Of a stretch of DNA of 46,494 nt, positions 18,066-27,149 are shown in pieces; the first letter of the stretch is position 1, and every line of letters begins with the position of its first letter. The stretch comes from Deltaproteobacteria bacterium. GTDB lineage: Bacteria; Desulfobacterota; Desulfobacteria; Desulfobacterales; G020354645. The stretch is taken from the NCBI GenBank assembly GCA_020354645.1, contig CP070652.1, forward strand, positions 1,134,532-1,181,025. Reading direction: 5' to 3'. The notes under the pieces were generated by a model that was given only the letters and a program-made list of their open reading frames with translations, had not been told where the DNA came from and made no database searches. The position numbers and the translations under genes are program-made.

Positions 18066-21000
18066 ATGATAAGATCCAAAGCCCTTGAAATTAACCTCGC
18101 CAGCTATCACGTCGACGTAACAGTTGATGAAAAATATGCCACGCTTCAGGAAGTGATGTCAAAATATTATGGCCTGATGGAGGGGTTGAATAATTTTCTG
18201 AAAGAACTCTCACATCCCTATAAAAACTGGAATTTCATCGTATCGGAAGCAAGACGTTATTCTCTGGAGTATTTTCACCTGCTTCGAAGCCATCCCAAGG
18301 GACATGAGGCGGCCGAGCTTTTTGTGGACATTTTCAATAATGCCATTGAATCTACCGTGAATCCGGATGTTAGGGCCGAAGCCGTAGACAACCTGCTGCT
18401 TTTTCTGGAGAAAATCGTAAAAGATTCGGGATCCGATATTGAGCGATTTCTGCCGGCACTCACCGATGCCTTGGATCGTATCCGCAGTTTTGAAGATGAA
18501 AATTTCTTTTTGTTTGTCAAAAGTTTCTATCAGATAAAACGGTTAGCTGGGCTATTTCTTGACTGTGCGATTGAATCTGATTCGAATTATACATCTTTTA
18601 TTTTGTTATTATTAAAATATTTTGAGCATACCTATGCTTACTGGTTGGGCGAAGCAGATCCCAAAACATGGTTTGAATCAGAGTCTGGAGAAGACGGCGG
18701 CGGGAAAAATTTTAGTCAATTTTTTAATGAAATATCACATGCCCGAATTCAGAGCTTAAACTCCCGGCTCAAAAATATTGCCGATTCCGCAACCATTGAA
18801 TCTGAAGCTGCTCTCAAACAATTGTTAACCCTTCCCGGATACAGTCAGATTGTCGAACGCTATCGAAATCTTCCCCAGCAGCTTTTCGAGACCGGCCAAC
18901 CAATGAGAAAGGGCAACCAGTGGAAAGTGATATTCTTATTCCATATTCGGAACACTTCCGGGTTATCGATGATACACGAAGAGGCACTCAGAGAAATCAA
19001 CCGCACGTTGAGTTGGCTCATCGACAATGAGACGGATTTATACGTCCGGAAATTGATCCAAAAAACCTTTTCCATCTTAAAAGCAAGAACAGTCAGCTAC
19101 CCGGCCACCGCTTTGAACTGTGTTTTAAATATGGGGAAAGGGGTTTACAAGACCGATGATAGTGATCTGATAAATTATTTTATCGATCACGTGGTTGATT
19201 TGGGTTTTCAATCACCGATGATCGGTGGTGTCGGCAGTGACTGGCGGATCAAGGCCAACACGGCCCATATCCAGAATATAAGAATCTGGCTTGAACTTGT
19301 TGAACTCAATCCCAAATGGTCCGCACGCTTGCTATCGGCCATGATCATTCATCTTTCCTTGAGCGGTGTTTTTCTCAAAGATACCGACCTGTTTCCCAGA
19401 GATATCACACAGTTTTTAAACAGCGATATCGGGTCGGTGTATAATTTGACCAAGCAGCTTACAAGGCTATTTCCCGTTTATTTTAATGACATCGGCGCCG
19501 AAGGTAAACTGCGGGATATTTCAACCCAGATTGATGAAATAACCCATCGCAAAGATTTGCTGATCCATTTTCTACGCAAGCAAAGTCACGTTGAAAGCAG
19601 TAATCAAATCCTTGCGTTTATAGAAGCAACCCTTCATTTTTGGGCCACACGGGAAAAGCACAGCCTTGAAACTTTTGTTCCACCGGATATTTATAACCAG
19701 ATTGATACCCGGGGTCTCTATATTGACGGTGTTTTTAAAATAATGTCGGTGCTAAGGCAAAATGGATTAAACCTACCCCAAGACTTACTCTTGATCCAAG
19801 AGGAGAAGCTAAAGGGTATCTTGGAAAATATTTCGGATGTATCAGAAATAGATCTGAAACGGGTGAAATATTTTACAGGTTTCTACAAACTATTGCATCA
19901 GAAATACAATCTCAGCGCTATCGAGCTGAGCAATTATATCGCTCAGCTTTCCACCGAAGCCCTGCCGGATTTGAACCGTCTGAAAACCGCCCTTGCAGAA
20001 TCGGATTTAAAGAAAAAGCTGTTTATGCTGCTGGATTATCTCGGTCAGCTGAAAAAATTAATACTATCTTCTGAAACATACGACATCAGGGAAGATATTT
20101 ACAAAAAAAGACATATCACCGTTGATATCCCTTCCATGTATGGAAGTTATCATGAAATGAAATTCGATGCGTTGGGGCTCACCTTTCGAATCGAATCACT
20201 GGTCAATATGCTTTTTGAAGAGCTTATCGACAATATCGATCTGAGCCTTATCACCAAAGCAACGTTTTATCAGATATATGCCCGCATCCGGCTTATCGAT
20301 ATGGCCCTGAAACTGGACGGTATTTCTTCCAATGAAATTGAGCGCCAACTGGATCTTTTGGCCCACTCGCTGGAGGTCAAGGGATTTACTTTCACCCAAT
20401 ATCTGGATATTTTCAAAGGATTTGCGCGGGCTGTAAAAAACATCATCAACGACTATTTTCACAACATCCACGAAGAGAATCTAAGCAGGATTCTATCTCG
20501 GCTGCCAACTGAACGGATTTTGCCCAAATACCTGCCGAAAGTAAACAGCGGCATGGTCGACCGGGAAAAAGTGCTTCACCGGATCTCTGAGGTTTTTTTC
20601 CGCGACAGGATTGCGCATTCCCTCGGACTGCAACAATTGGACCTGTTTATCAGTCGCATCCTGCATACCCTTTTTCAGCAATCTGACAAACTTCCCAAAG
20701 ACCAATTGCATCGGCTTTTGCTTTATGACCCTGATAATGCGATGACATTTATTCAACAGCCGAACAACCGCGTCACCGGTCTGATCTACCTCGGTAACAA
20801 AGGGTTCAATCTGATTAAACTCCACGGCTTCGGTTTACCCGTACCACCCGGCTTCATCATAACCACCGAGGTTTTTCGCTGCCGAGGTATGATTGAGAAC
20901 TATCAGCCGGCCGAGCAGAACTTAAAGGAACAGATAGCTCGGCAGATATTTGAACTCGAAAGGGTCACGGGAAAGTCCTTTGGTGATTCGAGCAACCCGC

Positions 21001-22271
21001 TGCTATTTTCTGTACGGAGCGGGTCGTCCATATCTCAGCCGGGGATGATGGATACATTTTTAAATGTCGGCATGAACGAAGAAATAACCGCCGGACTGGC
21101 TGCTCTTACCGGAAATTCCTGGTTTGCCTGGGATAATTATCGCCGTTTTCTGCAACGCTATGGTATGGCCTTCGGATTGGAAAGGGATGATTTTGATGCC
21201 ATTATTAGCGGTATGAAACAAAAAGTCGGTGTCGGCTATAAGAGACAGTTTAGCGGGGATCAGATGCAGAAAGTGGCAATGACTTACAAGATGATGATCC
21301 AAGACGCCGGTATTGAAATCATTGAGCATCCTTTCGATCAGCTATTCTTGACAATCAAAAGGGTCCTTGACTCCTGGGAATCCGCAAAAGCCAGGACTTA
21401 CAGAAAAATTCTGGGGATATCTGATGATTGGGGTACGGGTGTAACGGTTCAAGCAATGGTTTATGGTAATATTTCCGAACAATCCGGCAGCGGTGTAATT
21501 TTTACGCATAATCCGAGGTGGCCGGGAGAAACGTTTCGGTTGTGGGGCGACTTTACTCTCGGGAATCAGGGAGAAGACGTGGTTTCAGGCCTAGTCAATA
21601 CGTTGCCTATCTCCATCAATCAGCAGGAAGTTGAGATGCGCGAGACAGATATAACCCTCGAAACCCATTATCCAGATATATATAATTCTTTGAAAGGCTG
21701 GGCCAATGACTTGATTTATGAAAAAGGCTGGAGCCCGCAGGAAATGGAGTTTACCTTCGAGAGCCCCGCCGTCAGCGATTTGTATTTGCTACAGAGCCGG
21801 GATATGGTCATGAGAGAGCGAAAGCGAGCCCTGACTTTTGATCTACAGGGTATCACTGAGGAAAAATATTTGGGTCACGGAATCGGCATCAGTGGTGGTG
21901 CCATGAGCGGACGCGTTGTGTTCAACCTTGAAGATATCGACAAATGGCGGCGGCAGGAGCCGAATACTTCCCTGATTCTGGCAAGGTCAGATACCGTTCC
22001 CGATGATATTCGTGAAATATATGCGGCCGACGGGCTCTTGACGGCACGTGGCGGCGTAACTTCTCATGCTTCTGTGGTGGCGCATAGGCTTGGCAAAACC
22101 TGCGTTGTGGGCTGTGGCGACCTGATCTGTGATGAGAAGAAAAAAAGTTGTTATTTCAATAGCATACGCGTAAATTCGGGAGATTTCATAAGTATTGATG
22201 GTCAGGAAGGGTCGGTTTATCTGGGGCAGATAAAGGTCAATGAAGCGCAGTCGGTTATGATTGAAGAATAA
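18066..22271 (+). CDS. PEP/pyruvate-binding (PPDK-like) dikinase-type protein, 1401 residues
   Basis: A giant protein with the ATP-grasp and phosphohistidine modules of pyruvate phosphate dikinase but no C-terminal PEP-binding TIM barrel. Residues 1 to about 890 are a mostly helical region I do not recognise. The PPDK N-terminal nucleotide-binding domain covers about 905-1260, with YLGNKGFNLIKLHGFGLPVP, SVRSGSSISQPGMMDT, GSGVIFTHNP and GNQGEDVVSGL. The mobile domain near the C-terminus carries the phosphate-accepting His1334 in GGVTSHASVVAHRLGK. Rifampin phosphotransferase and glucan water dikinase also pair these modules with other substrate domains, so a phosphotransfer role to an unknown acceptor bound by the N-terminal region is plausible. 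AGGAGA at 18052-18057 supports ATG 18066. A divergent GAPDH gene follows by 103 bases. Substrate unknown. Confidence 0.85.
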   Translation: MIRSKALEINLASYHVDVTVDEKYATLQEVMSKYYGLMEGLNNFLKELSHPYKNWNFIVSEARRYSLEYFHLLRSHPKGHEAAELFVDIFNNAIESTVNPDVRAEAVDNLLLFLEKIVKDSGSDIERFLPALTDALDRIRSFEDENFFLFVKSFYQIKRLAGLFLDCAIESDSNYTSFILLLLKYFEHTYAYWLGEADPKTWFESESGEDGGGKNFSQFFNEISHARIQSLNSRLKNIADSATIESEAALKQLLTLPGYSQIVERYRNLPQQLFETGQPMRKGNQWKVIFLFHIRNTSGLSMIHEEALREINRTLSWLIDNETDLYVRKLIQKTFSILKARTVSYPATALNCVLNMGKGVYKTDDSDLINYFIDHVVDLGFQSPMIGGVGSDWRIKANTAHIQNIRIWLELVELNPKWSARLLSAMIIHLSLSGVFLKDTDLFPRDITQFLNSDIGSVYNLTKQLTRLFPVYFNDIGAEGKLRDISTQIDEITHRKDLLIHFLRKQSHVESSNQILAFIEATLHFWATREKHSLETFVPPDIYNQIDTRGLYIDGVFKIMSVLRQNGLNLPQDLLLIQEEKLKGILENISDVSEIDLKRVKYFTGFYKLLHQKYNLSAIELSNYIAQLSTEALPDLNRLKTALAESDLKKKLFMLLDYLGQLKKLILSSETYDIREDIYKKRHITVDIPSMYGSYHEMKFDALGLTFRIESLVNMLFEELIDNIDLSLITKATFYQIYARIRLIDMALKLDGISSNEIERQLDLLAHSLEVKGFTFTQYLDIFKGFARAVKNIINDYFHNIHEENLSRILSRLPTERILPKYLPKVNSGMVDREKVLHRISEVFFRDRIAHSLGLQQLDLFISRILHTLFQQSDKLPKDQLHRLLLYDPDNAMTFIQQPNNRVTGLIYLGNKGFNLIKLHGFGLPVPPGFIITTEVFRCRGMIENYQPAEQNLKEQIARQIFELERVTGKSFGDSSNPLLFSVRSGSSISQPGMMDTFLNVGMNEEITAGLAALTGNSWFAWDNYRRFLQRYGMAFGLERDDFDAIISGMKQKVGVGYKRQFSGDQMQKVAMTYKMMIQDAGIEIIEHPFDQLFLTIKRVLDSWESAKARTYRKILGISDDWGTGVTVQAMVYGNISEQSGSGVIFTHNPRWPGETFRLWGDFTLGNQGEDVVSGLVNTLPISINQQEVEMRETDITLETHYPDIYNSLKGWANDLIYEKGWSPQEMEFTFESPAVSDLYLLQSRDMVMRERKRALTFDLQGITEEKYLGHGIGISGGAMSGRVVFNLEDIDKWRRQEPNTSLILARSDTVPDDIREIYAADGLLTARGGVTSHASVVAHRLGKTCVVGCGDLICDEKKKSCYFNSIRVNSGDFISIDGQEGSVYLGQIKVNEAQSVMIEE

Positions 22272-22374
22272 AGAGAACAAAAGATTTTACTCACCGCTTG
22301 GTTAAATTGGAAATCAATTTCGCTGATTCATCAATCTTCAAGTTTAAATCTTTAATCAATATGGGAGTACGTGA

Positions 22375-23643
22375 ATGGCAGCTGAAAACAATAGGGGTTT
22401 AAAACTGGGGATCAACGGCTTGGGTCGGATCGGTAAACTGACGGTCTGGCATCATGTAGGGCGAAAATTTTTTGATGAAATCGTCGTCAATATCGGCCGG
22501 GAAGCCGGCACGTCCCTGTCTGATATTGCCCATTACCTGGAAAGAGATTCCAGCTACGGAAACCTGCGCCGTTATCTTTATGGTCACAAGGCCGATCCGG
22601 TTATCAGTGATGTGGACGAGGCCAGCGGATCAATGACCGTAGATGGGATGCCATTAAAAGTATTAAGAATCTCCAGAAATCCGATTGATATTAATTGGCA
22701 AGCACACGGCGTGAAGGTGGTCGTTGACACGACCGGACAGTTTTTGGACCCGGCCATGCCGAGTGATCATCCCAAGGGAAGTGTCCGTGGTCACCTTGAT
22801 TGCGGCTCCCATAAGGTAATTGTTTCAGCACCATTCAAGTTAAAAGATAGAGGCTCTGATTTGGCCGGGACCATACCGGATGATGCCGTCACGACAGTTA
22901 TGGGTATTAATACCAACGACTATGATCCCAAGCGCCATAGAATTATTTCCAATGCTTCCTGCACCACCACCTGCCTTGCCCACATGATCAAACCGCTGCT
23001 CAACTATTTCGGTCCCAAAAAGATTTTAACCGCATCCATGGCAACCGTGCATGCAGCTACCGGCTCCCAGGAAGTGCTGGATAGACTGCCCAAGACGGGC
23101 ACATCAGATCTGAGGAAAAACCGTAGCATCATGAATAATATCATACTGACCACCACCGGAGCTGCCAAAGCCTTAAGGCTTGTTATACCGGAAATGGAAC
23201 AAATCGGATTTATTGCGGAGTCGGTCAGGGTCCCCATCTCTACGGGATCGCTGATTATATTGGTGATGGACCTTCAAGAGGAGATGACCGCAGAGCCGGT
23301 CAATCGGGAGTTAATCAACGATATCTACCGGCAGGCTGCCGCCGATGATCCGCACAAATACCTCCACTATACGGAAAAACAAAATGTGTCAGGGGATATC
23401 ATCGGCATTCCGAATGCTGCCGCAATTATTGAAGGTCACGAAACCCACACTCGCACTGCTGAAATAAGCATTGATCTCGAAAAGATACCGGGCATGGAGA
23501 AAGTGGTTTTATCTGCATCAAATCTCGGGATTCTTAGAATACCGGTGACCCAGGCCGTGATATACGGCTGGTATGATAATGAACTGGGAAGCTATGTTCA
23601 CATGCTCGGTGACCGGACGGTATCGGTGGCGGAACACCTCTAG
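22375..23643 (+). CDS. gap: Glyceraldehyde-3-phosphate dehydrogenase, divergent long form
   Basis: NAD(P)-dependent GAPDH-family enzyme of 422 residues, about 85 longer than the glycolytic norm. The Rossmann start LGINGLGRIGKLTVWHH is clear. The catalytic cysteine is in SNASCTTTCLAH, where most GAPDHs have CTTNCLAP. The catalytic His is in ATVHAATGSQ. The TTTGAAKAL, RVPISTGS and WYDNELGS segments complete the fold. The substitutions and length place it with a long or alternative GAPDH clade, so phosphorylating versus other aldehyde activity cannot be settled here. GGGAG precedes ATG 22375. It probably shares a transcript with the dikinase-like gene upstream and converges with rsmA. Confidence 0.85.
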   Translation: MAAENNRGLKLGINGLGRIGKLTVWHHVGRKFFDEIVVNIGREAGTSLSDIAHYLERDSSYGNLRRYLYGHKADPVISDVDEASGSMTVDGMPLKVLRISRNPIDINWQAHGVKVVVDTTGQFLDPAMPSDHPKGSVRGHLDCGSHKVIVSAPFKLKDRGSDLAGTIPDDAVTTVMGINTNDYDPKRHRIISNASCTTTCLAHMIKPLLNYFGPKKILTASMATVHAATGSQEVLDRLPKTGTSDLRKNRSIMNNIILTTTGAAKALRLVIPEMEQIGFIAESVRVPISTGSLIILVMDLQEEMTAEPVNRELINDIYRQAAADDPHKYLHYTEKQNVSGDIIGIPNAAAIIEGHETHTRTAEISIDLEKIPGMEKVVLSASNLGILRIPVTQAVIYGWYDNELGSYVHMLGDRTVSVAEHL

Positions 23644-23732
23644 AGATATCGCTGAACACCGATACAACCGTGAGAGCAATCAAAACATATTTTTGAAAAT
23701 CAAGCCAATTCGGTGAATCCTGTTCTTGTTTT

Positions 23733-24599
23733 TCATCTGGATTGATTGCCGGACGGAAGTATATTTTCAAGGCAGTTGCTCAAAGTGACGAATTCGGATA
23801 CTTTTAAGGTCTCAGCCCTGCGGATCGGATCGATACCGGCAAGATCCAAGGCACGCAGGACGTCATCGGTTGTAATTCGGAGCTCGCTACCCGCCAAGGC
23901 ATTTTTGAGTGTCTTGCGTCTTCTGCCAAATGCCGCCTTGATGACCCGGAAAAGAAACTGTTCATCATTTGCGCGGTTTTTCAATGAACTGGTAAATCTT
24001 ATTTCAATCACCTCGGAATCCACCTTGGGTTTTGGGAAAAATTTAGCGGCGTCGACAGTTGCAAGCGTTTTCAGATCGGCACAGTACTTGAGCATGACCG
24101 TGAGGCGCCCATAATCCTTGCAACCCGGCTGGGCAGCAATACGCTGAGCCAGTTCTTTTTGGAACATGAGGATTGCTCTGCTGATCCCCGATCGCGAATT
24201 TATCAGCTTAACCAGGATCTGCGACGAAATGTTGTAGGGCAGGTTGCCCATCACAATGATTTTGCGTCTTAGTCTCTCCGATAACTCCGGGATGTCAAGA
24301 TGCAAAATGTTTTTTTCCATTAGGACTACATTCGTAACGCTTTCGGTCAACAATTCATTTTTTAAAAGCCCGATCAACTTGGAGTCGATTTCAACTGCAT
24401 AAATCGTTCTGGCGATGCGCGCTACAGGGATGGTGATGGCACCAAGACCAGCGCCGATTTCCAGTACGACATCGTCGGCTGAGATTCCAGAGCGTGCCGC
24501 GATCATTGCGGCCGTGGAAGGATCAGACAAAAATGTCTGCCCCAATTGTTTTTTTGCACGGATCTTCCAAGCACTAAGCAACACTCTGGGGGATGTCAT
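23733..24599 (-). CDS. rsmA: 16S rRNA (adenine1518-N6/adenine1519-N6)-dimethyltransferase
   Basis: RsmA/KsgA (288 residues) dimethylates two adjacent adenines in the 3' hairpin of 16S rRNA during late 30S assembly, using SAM. The opening KKQLGQTFLSDP, the SAM loop LEIGAGLGAIT (about 47-57), AVEIDSKLIGLL and the catalytic NLPYNISSQIL motif are all present. The C-terminal helical domain has FFPKPKVDSEVIEI and FGRRRKTLKNAL. Family length is normal. It converges with gap (89 bases between stops); its upstream side faces the IS-like relic at 24741. Confidence 0.95.
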   Translation of the reverse strand: MTSPRVLLSAWKIRAKKQLGQTFLSDPSTAAMIAARSGISADDVVLEIGAGLGAITIPVARIARTIYAVEIDSKLIGLLKNELLTESVTNVVLMEKNILHLDIPELSERLRRKIIVMGNLPYNISSQILVKLINSRSGISRAILMFQKELAQRIAAQPGCKDYGRLTVMLKYCADLKTLATVDAAKFFPKPKVDSEVIEIRFTSSLKNRANDEQFLFRVIKAAFGRRRKTLKNALAGSELRITTDDVLRALDLAGIDPIRRAETLKVSEFVTLSNCLENILPSGNQSR

Positions 24600-24740
24600 T
24601 TTTTAATTCCGGATCGCAGATTGAATGTTCAGAGAGATATCGCCAAAGGATTGTCAGAAATACATTATTTCGGGATGCGCTTCGTTACGGTTGTCGGCCC
24701 GGTATCATCGTGTAGCTCGGAATGTGTCTTCACGTGCGAG

Positions 24741-24961
24741 GTGAAGCTCCCCACCCTAAAGGGCGGGCCTTCCCGTCAAGGAAAATATCTATTTCTTGCC
24801 ATACAAACCGGATACTACTTGCAAGTGCACCGTTTAAAGCACTACTGTGCTTTTGCCTTTTCAGCCCCCATTCAAGCCACACCGTGCCGGGCACGGTGTG
24901 GTCGTTGACTTCAGCGAGCTTCTTTTAATCCTGTCTTAACAGGCAGGGCTTGCGGGGAAGC
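24741..24961. mobile_element. IS200/IS605-like end relic, copy A
   Basis: One end reads GTGAAGCTCCCC followed by the CCCTAAAGGG hairpin, typical of the right ends of IS200/IS605-type elements. The other end is GGCTTGCGGGGAAGC. Inside is a perfect 11-bp palindrome (24877-24901) and a block beginning ATTTCTTGCCATACAAA, shared with 43188-43378. The same two end motifs flank the shorter relic at 42278-42383. No transposase or TnpB gene remains. The rest of the 24600-25076 gap holds nothing I recognise. Confidence 0.5.
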
Positions 24962-25076
24962 AGACCGGCCAAAAGAGGGTGGTGTGAGCCACAAGTTGCT
25001 AACACCCGAAATGAGCGCACCATTCCGAAGCCTGAACGCTAAGAGCCTAGAAAGGAGGTTTTGAAACCAGCACCAG

Positions 25077-25424
25077 CTAATTTTTAGCGCTCCTTTCCGG
25101 CGAAGGTTGATCATCAAAGTTAATCGTCAGCTGGTATAAGCCATTATTTAGCCGGGCGTTTAACGGCAAATGGCCCTTTTCAAAAACTTTCATCATCTCT
25201 TTGTTTGTTTGCAATACTTCAGCGGTAAACCCCTTCACCCCCCGTTCCCTTGCCAGCCGGATTAACATTTCATAGAGATATGTTGCGATACCCCGTCCTT
25301 GATACTTTTCGTCCACCGCAAAAGCCAAATCAGCATACGGACTCCGATCATCCTTAACAAATCTTGCCTCTGCAACGATAGTTTCCTGATCGGTTTCTCC
25401 GATGAGTGCCACCACAGACATCAC
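25077..25424 (-). CDS. GNAT acetyltransferase tail separated from the CoA-transferase gene by an in-frame TAA
   Basis: A 115-residue GNAT C-terminal part, with the acetyl-CoA loop in DEKYQGRGIATYLYEML. It lies in the same frame as the upstream CoA-transferase gene, separated by TAA and two to three codons. The possible start is GTG 25424 or ATG 25421, but no Shine-Dalgarno sequence is seen and the first GNAT strands lie on the other side of the stop. Joined, the two pieces give about 629 residues, against 625 for the intact paralogue at 3257-5134. I read it as the broken end of a fusion gene (nonsense mutation, sequencing error or rare read-through); independent translation is possible but less likely. 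Confidence 0.7.
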   Translation of the reverse strand: MMSVVALIGETDQETIVAEARFVKDDRSPYADLAFAVDEKYQGRGIATYLYEMLIRLARERGVKGFTAEVLQTNKEMMKVFEKGHLPLNARLNNGLYQLTINFDDQPSPERSAKN

Positions 25425-25430
25425 CCGGCT

Positions 25431-26966
25431 TTAGTCCACATTGACGTATCCCTGCATTTTATCGTGGGGCATTGTCGTAATAGGATAAAAAAAGCGACGG
25501 TAGACCGTTTCATCTGAAAAGCGGTAGAAAAGACGACGCATGGCTCCTTCATCGGAAGGTTTGATGGCCCTGAACCGGACCTTCAATCCTCCTTTAAAGG
25601 TTTGTTCGGTGGCGATTTCCATGGGATATAAATGGGCGCTGCCGGGCAAAAATATCTGATCGGCAAATAGGATTTTCTTTTCCTTGGCTTTTTCTACGAG
25701 CTTTTCCCTGTCATCCGGATGCGCAATGTCGATCAAGGATTGCGCGCGCTCTCGAATAGTGCGCCATTTCAGATTAGCGATGCCATATTCGGTGACGACC
25801 GCGTCAATCGATTCGCGCATATGGAACTGGTTGCGCAGGTTGCGCAGCATCACTGCTATATTGGGATCCCCTTGAGGGTTCCGGCTGGGCAAACCGATTA
25901 CGGTGCGTCCACCGCGGGAAATCTCAGCGCCGGTAAAAAGATCGGCCGACTGACCCGGTCCCGAAATGATGTCTCCCTTACCGGCAGAAAAAGCCATCCG
26001 ACCTAACAGATCCACTTTTCGGGCTTCTTCTACCACCACCACATTAGGATTGCGGCCAATTTGGGTCGGGTCAAGCACCTGCTCAATACTTTGAAATTCA
26101 ACCAGTGGATTGCGGTCCAGCCAGGCCATCAAATCCGGGGTTCCCAAGGCATAGGAAGCGATCGATTTACCCCTGAACACCGCTTTGCGATAATTGGTTA
26201 CCGCACCGCTTTTAACCAGATCCATCATGGCATCCGTAAAATAAGACGAATGGATACCCAGATGGCTTTTGTGGACAAGATGGCGACACAAAGCTTCAAA
26301 CAAAGATCCCGTGAAAAAGCTGAGGCAGTCCCCATTTTCTATCATTTGGGCAATGTTGGCTGCCACGCGATCGATGACGTTGTTGACCGGCCAACGTTTA
26401 AAATAAGTTGGCGGTTCGGTTGACTCAACCAGCAGGTCAAAATCCGCAATCGAGACCAGGGTGTCGCCAAAGGTGAAAGGGATTTGGGTGTTGATTTCTC
26501 CGACCACCAATGAAGCTTGTTCCATGGCTTCCCTGGCAATATCAACGGCCACTCCCAGGCTGCAATATCCGTCTTCATTGGGAGGCGTGATTTGAATGAA
26601 AGCCACATCAATCGGAATCCGTTTGGATTTTATAATACCGGGTATCTGGGAAATCCGGCCCGGGATCAAATCGACACTTCCGGAAATAACCGCCTCGGCG
26701 GACACCCAGGTAGAAAAAAAAGTTTTCAGACGGTACTTTTGCCAATCACGCTTTCTTAATGACAGAACATCCGAATGACTGGTGAGTTGAACCAATTCGA
26801 GATCATTCGTATTCGGAAAGTCGGAATCAATGAGAGATTTCATCAGGGTTCTGGGTTCAGCCACGCCACTGCCGAGAAAAATGGTCATCCCCGGCTTGAT
26901 GTTGGCTAAAACCTCCTCAGGCGTGACAACGAGTTCTTTCCATTGGCTATGTTCAGGTATACTCAT
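25431..26966 (-). CDS. Acetyl-CoA hydrolase/transferase, GNAT domain interrupted by nonsense codon
   Basis: A 511-residue family I CoA-transferase of the acetyl-CoA hydrolase / 4-hydroxybutyrate CoA-transferase type, paralogous to 3257-5134. The catalytic-region motif is VTEYGIANLKWRTIRERAQS, and PIDVAFIQITPPNEDGYCSL is typical of the family. From about residue 455 the first strands of a GNAT domain begin (LKVRFRAIKPSDEGAMRRLF), then TAA at 25431-25433 ends the frame after YVNVD. In related fusions a Tyr follows this position, so one base change (TAC or TAT to TAA) explains the stop. The CoA-transferase domain is complete and may still work. It stands alone, with the transposase remnant upstream. 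Confidence 0.85.
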   Translation of the reverse strand: MSIPEHSQWKELVVTPEEVLANIKPGMTIFLGSGVAEPRTLMKSLIDSDFPNTNDLELVQLTSHSDVLSLRKRDWQKYRLKTFFSTWVSAEAVISGSVDLIPGRISQIPGIIKSKRIPIDVAFIQITPPNEDGYCSLGVAVDIAREAMEQASLVVGEINTQIPFTFGDTLVSIADFDLLVESTEPPTYFKRWPVNNVIDRVAANIAQMIENGDCLSFFTGSLFEALCRHLVHKSHLGIHSSYFTDAMMDLVKSGAVTNYRKAVFRGKSIASYALGTPDLMAWLDRNPLVEFQSIEQVLDPTQIGRNPNVVVVEEARKVDLLGRMAFSAGKGDIISGPGQSADLFTGAEISRGGRTVIGLPSRNPQGDPNIAVMLRNLRNQFHMRESIDAVVTEYGIANLKWRTIRERAQSLIDIAHPDDREKLVEKAKEKKILFADQIFLPGSAHLYPMEIATEQTFKGGLKVRFRAIKPSDEGAMRRLFYRFSDETVYRRFFYPITTMPHDKMQGYVNVD

Positions 26967-27149
26967 CTTTTTTCTTCTTTTTCATTTTAATTCAAATCAC
27001 TGGTAGCCAGTGAAATATAATAAACGTTCTAGATGTATATCACAATTAATGGTGTGTTGGCAAAAAGCGAAAGCTATATATCCATAGGCGACCCTTCCAT
27101 CGCGCGTGTATCAAAAATATGCTTCACCGAAAAAAGAAAAAAGGGGGAC

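Noticed and set aside
25431..25433. Recoding by pyrrolysine or selenocysteine at the internal stop
   Set aside because: The codon is TAA; pyrrolysine uses TAG and selenocysteine TGA with a SECIS element.
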